Assembly: GCA_003246505.1 (NCBI GenBank)
Contig: QKAI01000336.1
Coordinates: 1-10,885, forward strand
DNA length: 10,885 nt
Reading direction: 5' to 3'
Origin: Spirochaetaceae bacterium
GTDB taxonomy: Bacteria; Spirochaetota; Spirochaetia; DSM-2461
A program made the position numbers and the translations under genes. Positions 7,453 to 10,885 of this stretch are shown piece after piece; position 1 is the first letter of the stretch; every line of letters starts with the position of its first letter. The notes under the pieces are model-generated. The model saw only the letters and a program-made list of their open reading frames with translations, had not been told where the DNA came from and searched no databases.

Positions 7453-10400
7453 ATGAGCCTATCGAGATTTTCCGTTAACAACGGGGTGTTCCTGAATATC
7501 CTTATGATAGCCCTGCTTCTCTTCGGATTCTTTTCCGCCTCCCGCATGCCCCGGGAGCAGTATGACGAGGTGCCCTTCTATTTCGTCAACATCACCGTTC
7601 CCTATCCCGGAGCGGGGGCGGAGGATGTGGAAAGGCAGGTGTCCATACCCATCGAGAACGAAATGCAGTCCCTGGACGAGCTCAAGGAGATCTCCTCACT
7701 CTCCTCGGAGGGAATCTCCTTCGTGCAGATACAGTTCAATGACGGCATATCCGCCGCGAAATTCGACAAGCTCTTCAGCGATGTGAGAACCAATTTCTCC
7801 AAAGTGTCCCTCCCCGATGACGTGCTGGACGAAACCATTGACGACTTCTCCTCCACCGACTTCCTCCCCGTGGCGGAGGTGGTCCTGTCGGGAAACCTGG
7901 ATTACGCCCGCCTTATCCGCACCGCCGAGGAGATGGAGACGGACATCAGAAAAATCAAGGACGTCTCCGGGGTGGAAATCATAGGGGCGCGGGACAGGCA
8001 GATCGCGGTGGAACTGAACCGGGCCGCCTCCCGGGCCCGGGGCATCACCCTGGGCGAAGTGGCCCGGGCCATCCAGGGGGCTAACGCCTCCATCCCCGGG
8101 GGAACCTTTGAGACCGCCGACGAGGAGTACCTCATACGCACCACCGGCGGCATAGACGGGGTCGACGCCCTGGGGGACGTGATCATCCGCCGGGGGAACG
8201 GGGACGGGGGAATTCTGCGTGTCGGGCAGGTCGCCCGCATTACGGAACGGTACGACCCGGAGGGCACCAGGGCCCGGTTCAACGGACAGACCAGCCTAGT
8301 CCTTCGGGTGACCAAGGTCCCCGGGGGGGACGGGGTGGCCATTATCGACGGGATCAAGGACCTGAACAGGGAATACCGGCAGAAAACCTCCCGGGAGATC
8401 ACCATCAGCCTGGTGAATGATTCCACCGTCCAGATCCGCAACAGCCTTAACGTGCTCATCGGCAACGTCTTCATGGGACTGGCCTTTCTGGTGGTCATAC
8501 TCTTTCTTTTCGTGGGATTAAGGAACAGCCTCATGACGGCCCTGGGAATTCCGGTGACCTTCGCCGCCTCCTTCGTGGTGCTGGAGCTTCTGGGGGAGAC
8601 ATTCAACACGAATACCCTCTTCGGGCTCGTCCTGGTCCTGGGGCTTGTGGTGGATCACGCCATCGTCATCATAGAGAACAGCTACCGCCTTCAGGAGCAG
8701 GGCCTCAGTCCCACGGAAGCCGCCGTAAAGGGGACAGAGCAGGTCGCCCTTCCGGTCATTGCCGCCACGGGGACCACGGTGGCCGCCTTCCTCCCCCTCA
8801 TGATTCTCCCCGGCACCATCGGCCGCTTCCTCCGGGTCATTCCCCTCACCGTATCGGTGGCCCTCCTCCTTTCCACCGCGGAGGCCCTTCTCTTCATACC
8901 CGCCCACTACGCCCACTGGCCCCGGGGCAGGAAGGAGAAGGGGGAGACGGGGCGCTGGATCCGGTTCCGGGAGGGCTTTTCGCGGCTCCTCGGCCGGCTC
9001 TACCGGCGAAGGGGACTGACCGTGACGGCGATTCTGATCCTCATGGTCCTGAGCTTCGCCCTGGTGCCCCTTCTCAAGACGGATCTCTTCTCCGCCGAGG
9101 ACTACTCCGTCTTTTACATCGACGTGGAAATGTCCCCGGGGACCCCCCTGGAACGGACGGAAGAGGTTCTGCGCCGTTACGAAGAGCGCATCCTTCCCCT
9201 GGTGGGCAACGGGGAGGTCACCTCCCTCTCCCTCTACGCCGGATTCCTGGGGGGGAGCAGCAGCACCAGCGTGAAAAGCAACGTGGGGCAGCTCACCGTG
9301 GATCTGGCGGAACGGGAGGAGGGACGGACCCGGTCCATCACGGACATTATGGATGAGGTGCGAACCCTGACCGGGGACATCCCCGGGCCGGAGTACGTGG
9401 AATTCCGCAAGGCCGCCAACGGCCCCCCCACGGACGCACCCGTGGCCTTCCGCCTCTTCGGAGACAGCCGGGAGGAACTGGTCGCCTCTTCGGAACGGCT
9501 TCAGGCGGTCCTGCGTACCTTTCCGGAACTCTTCGCCATCCGGGACGACTACGTGCCCGGAACGCCGGAACTGAGAATCTCCGTGGACAAGGAGCGGGCC
9601 GCCTATTACGGTATGACCCCCTTCACCGTGGGGGTCGCCGTCAAGGAGGCCCTGGAAGGGTACGACGGGGGCGTCTATTTCAAGGATAACGAAGAGATCG
9701 GCATCCTCGTCTTCTACGAAGGGGCGGGCAAGGGCCCCCTGGAGGATCTGCTGCAGATCAGCCTCATCACCCCCCGGGGGGAATCGGTGCCCTTTTCGGC
9801 GCTATGCTCCCTGGAGCCGGTCTCCTCCCCCTCGGCCATCAGCCGCGTGGACGGGGAGAGGCAGATCCAGGTGACCAGCGAGGCCTACTCCACGGAGTAC
9901 CTTTCCGATATCAACGGGGCCGTAAAAAGGGTCTTCGATGAGGAGTTGGCCCCCCTCTATCCCGGGGTGACCCTCAAACTGGGGGGGGAATTCTCCGAGT
10001 TCAGCGATCTTATCTTCCAGATCCTGCGCATCTTTCTCATAGGTATTTTTCTCATATTCATCATCCTCGCCTCCCAGTTCAACTCCTATACCCAGCCCCT
10101 GATCATCCTCTTCTCGGTCCCCCTGGCCTTCATGGGGGTCATTCTCTTTCTGGCCCTGTCCGGCATTCCCTTTTCCACCACGGTCATCTACGCGGGGGTG
10201 GCCCTGGCGGGTATCGCGGTCAACGACTCCATCGTCCTGATCAGCTTTATCAACGAGGAAAGAAGCGAGGGGATGGGCGTGGGCGAAGCGGTCCGGAGGG
10301 CGGCGGAAACCAGGCTGAGGCCGATTCTCCTGACATCCCTGACCACCATCGCAGGACTTCTTCCCACGGCCCTGGGCCTGGGCGGGCGATCCGTCGTCTG

Positions 10401-10521
10401 GGGCCCCATGGCGGGGACCATCGTCTTCGGCCTGATTTTCTCCACCGTCACCGCCCTGATTTTCATTCCCTGCCTCTACGGTCTTCTCTACGATGGTAGG
10501 GGAAAAAACAGGGATAACTGA
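7453..10521 (+). CDS. RND-family (HAE1-like) inner-membrane exporter
   Basis: This proton-driven pump exports amphiphilic or hydrophobic compounds through a tripartite envelope complex with the adjacent adaptor. The 1022-aa length is full size for AcrB-like proteins. The duplicated layout is visible: TM1 at about 12-31, periplasmic loop 1 to about 335, TM2-6 (337-490), TM7 (523-540), periplasmic loop 2 to about 853, TM8-12 (857-1012). Family motifs include PYPGAGAEDVERQVSIPIE in loop 1, IPVTFAASF in TM3, LVLGLVVDHAIVIIEN in TM4 and AGIAVNDSIVLISFINEER in TM10. In TM4 the AcrB-like Asp-Asp pair is Asp401-His402, and in TM10 the AcrB Lys is absent while Asp925 is present, so the proton relay is of a non-AcrB type. 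ATG 7453 follows an AGGGGGG ribosome site. It is probably cotranscribed with the photoreceptor gene. Substrate cannot be read from the sequence. Confidence 0.95.
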   Translation: MSLSRFSVNNGVFLNILMIALLLFGFFSASRMPREQYDEVPFYFVNITVPYPGAGAEDVERQVSIPIENEMQSLDELKEISSLSSEGISFVQIQFNDGISAAKFDKLFSDVRTNFSKVSLPDDVLDETIDDFSSTDFLPVAEVVLSGNLDYARLIRTAEEMETDIRKIKDVSGVEIIGARDRQIAVELNRAASRARGITLGEVARAIQGANASIPGGTFETADEEYLIRTTGGIDGVDALGDVIIRRGNGDGGILRVGQVARITERYDPEGTRARFNGQTSLVLRVTKVPGGDGVAIIDGIKDLNREYRQKTSREITISLVNDSTVQIRNSLNVLIGNVFMGLAFLVVILFLFVGLRNSLMTALGIPVTFAASFVVLELLGETFNTNTLFGLVLVLGLVVDHAIVIIENSYRLQEQGLSPTEAAVKGTEQVALPVIAATGTTVAAFLPLMILPGTIGRFLRVIPLTVSVALLLSTAEALLFIPAHYAHWPRGRKEKGETGRWIRFREGFSRLLGRLYRRRGLTVTAILILMVLSFALVPLLKTDLFSAEDYSVFYIDVEMSPGTPLERTEEVLRRYEERILPLVGNGEVTSLSLYAGFLGGSSSTSVKSNVGQLTVDLAEREEGRTRSITDIMDEVRTLTGDIPGPEYVEFRKAANGPPTDAPVAFRLFGDSREELVASSERLQAVLRTFPELFAIRDDYVPGTPELRISVDKERAAYYGMTPFTVGVAVKEALEGYDGGVYFKDNEEIGILVFYEGAGKGPLEDLLQISLITPRGESVPFSALCSLEPVSSPSAISRVDGERQIQVTSEAYSTEYLSDINGAVKRVFDEELAPLYPGVTLKLGGEFSEFSDLIFQILRIFLIGIFLIFIILASQFNSYTQPLIILFSVPLAFMGVILFLALSGIPFSTTVIYAGVALAGIAVNDSIVLISFINEERSEGMGVGEAVRRAAETRLRPILLTSLTTIAGLLPTALGLGGRSVVWGPMAGTIVFGLIFSTVTALIFIPCLYGLLYDGRGKNRDN

Positions 10522-10620
10522 TATTTCCTCTTGCCCGATGCCCCTTCGCGCGGTATCCTGCAGGGGTTATGAGAAATTATTAATCCTTTCCATCGGCTGT
10601 TTTCTTAACTCACACCATCG

Positions 10621-10636
10621 ACCCCCGGAGGGGGGT
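10621..10636 (+). other. GC-rich hairpin just upstream of the methyltransferase start
   Basis: ACCCCC (10621-10626) can pair with GGGGGT (10631-10636) around a GGAG loop. It ends next to the AAAGGA ribosome site (10637-10642). There is no T-tract on either strand, so it is not a standard intrinsic terminator; a mild effect on translation is possible. The rest of the 126-bp gap (10522-10647) shows no clear terminator or strong promoter. Confidence 0.4.
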
Positions 10637-10647
10637 AAAGGATTATA

Positions 10648-10885
10648 ATGATGAATATAAACGAATTTTTGAGTCGGCAGGCTCGGCCCGCCCTATTTGA
10701 ACCCGGTTCGGCCCTCATGTGGACCGATCCCAATATCTCCCGCCGCCTTCTGGCCGTTCACCTGGACCAGAATACCGATCTGGCCAGCCGCAAATTGCCC
10801 GTAGTCGAAAAGACTGTCCGGTTCATTCTCTCCTGTCTTCCCGGCGGCTCCCGGGATATTCTGGATCTGGGATGCGGCCCGGGAC
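10648..10885 (+). CDS. Class I SAM-dependent methyltransferase, N-terminal part (cut by window end)
   Basis: The frame opens with two consecutive ATG codons (10648 and 10651). AAAGGA at 10637-10642 gives 5- or 8-nt spacing respectively, so either may be used. Seventy-nine codons are visible. The N-terminal part contains EPGSALMWTDPNIS and LAVHLDQNTDLASRK, and the visible end is ILDLGCGPG, the glycine-rich motif I that binds S-adenosylmethionine in Rossmann-fold methyltransferases. The substrate cannot be told because the rest lies outside the window. The N-terminal segment resembles that found in small-molecule methyltransferases of the methyltransf_25 type, a loose impression. It is separated from the RND gene by 126 bp, so it may be a separate transcription unit. 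Confidence 0.88.
   Translation, partial: MMNINEFLSRQARPALFEPGSALMWTDPNISRRLLAVHLDQNTDLASRKLPVVEKTVRFILSCLPGGSRDILDLGCGPG

Noticed and set aside
10621..10636. Intrinsic terminator after the RND gene
   Set aside because: The hairpin is GC-rich but is followed by AAAGGATTATAATG on the plus strand and has no T-tract on the minus strand. It lies about 100 bp from the RND stop and adjoins the next ribosome site.

Overview
The window looks like a GC-rich, Gram-negative-type bacterial chromosome. It encodes two outer-membrane or periplasmic lipoproteins with FSC/SSC-type lipoboxes, a tripartite RND exporter and a class II photolyase. The lipobox style and gene set would fit a free-living spirochaete, but this taxonomic guess is weak. 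No mobile element, CRISPR array, rRNA or tRNA was seen.

Layout. (1) Positions 1-83 are an AT-rich promoter. (2) Positions 84-4740 are a tight plus-strand operon: a Blc-type lipocalin lipoprotein broken by one in-frame TAG; a fused fatty-acid kinase (FakA-like DAK2 part plus FakB-like DegV part); a class II CPD photolyase; and a TudS(DUF523)-DUF1722 protein of the RudS tRNA 4-thiouridine desulfidase type. Gaps are +4, -4 and -50 nt. (3) plsY (acyl-phosphate:glycerol-3-phosphate acyltransferase) lies on the minus strand and overlaps the operon's 3' end tail to tail. (4) Divergent from plsY is a regulator with an N-terminal XRE helix-turn-helix and a C-terminal CarH/LitR-like cobalamin-binding photosensor module. 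Next come an RND adaptor lipoprotein and a 1022-aa RND exporter, probably in one transcript. (5) The window ends inside a class I SAM-dependent methyltransferase.

How they fit together. The promoters of the lipocalin operon and of the regulator share one architecture: -35 TTGAYW, 17-bp spacer, -10 TATATT. Each contains the same palindrome, ATATAAC-N5-GTTATAT, at exactly the same offset. This is the expected signature of one repressor controlling itself and the operon. The regulator carries the W-x9-EH motif and the downstream axial His of the B12 photoreceptor CarH, and the controlled genes have light-protection roles: DNA photorepair, removal of the near-UV-sensitive tRNA base s4U, and membrane lipid salvage or repair. 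My reading is a compact cobalamin-dependent light-stress regulon run by a palindrome-binding XRE protein instead of the usual MerR-type CarH/LitR. It probably also drives an RND efflux pump and may touch plsY. Promoter architecture and motifs are seen directly; family roles come from established knowledge; light control is inferred.
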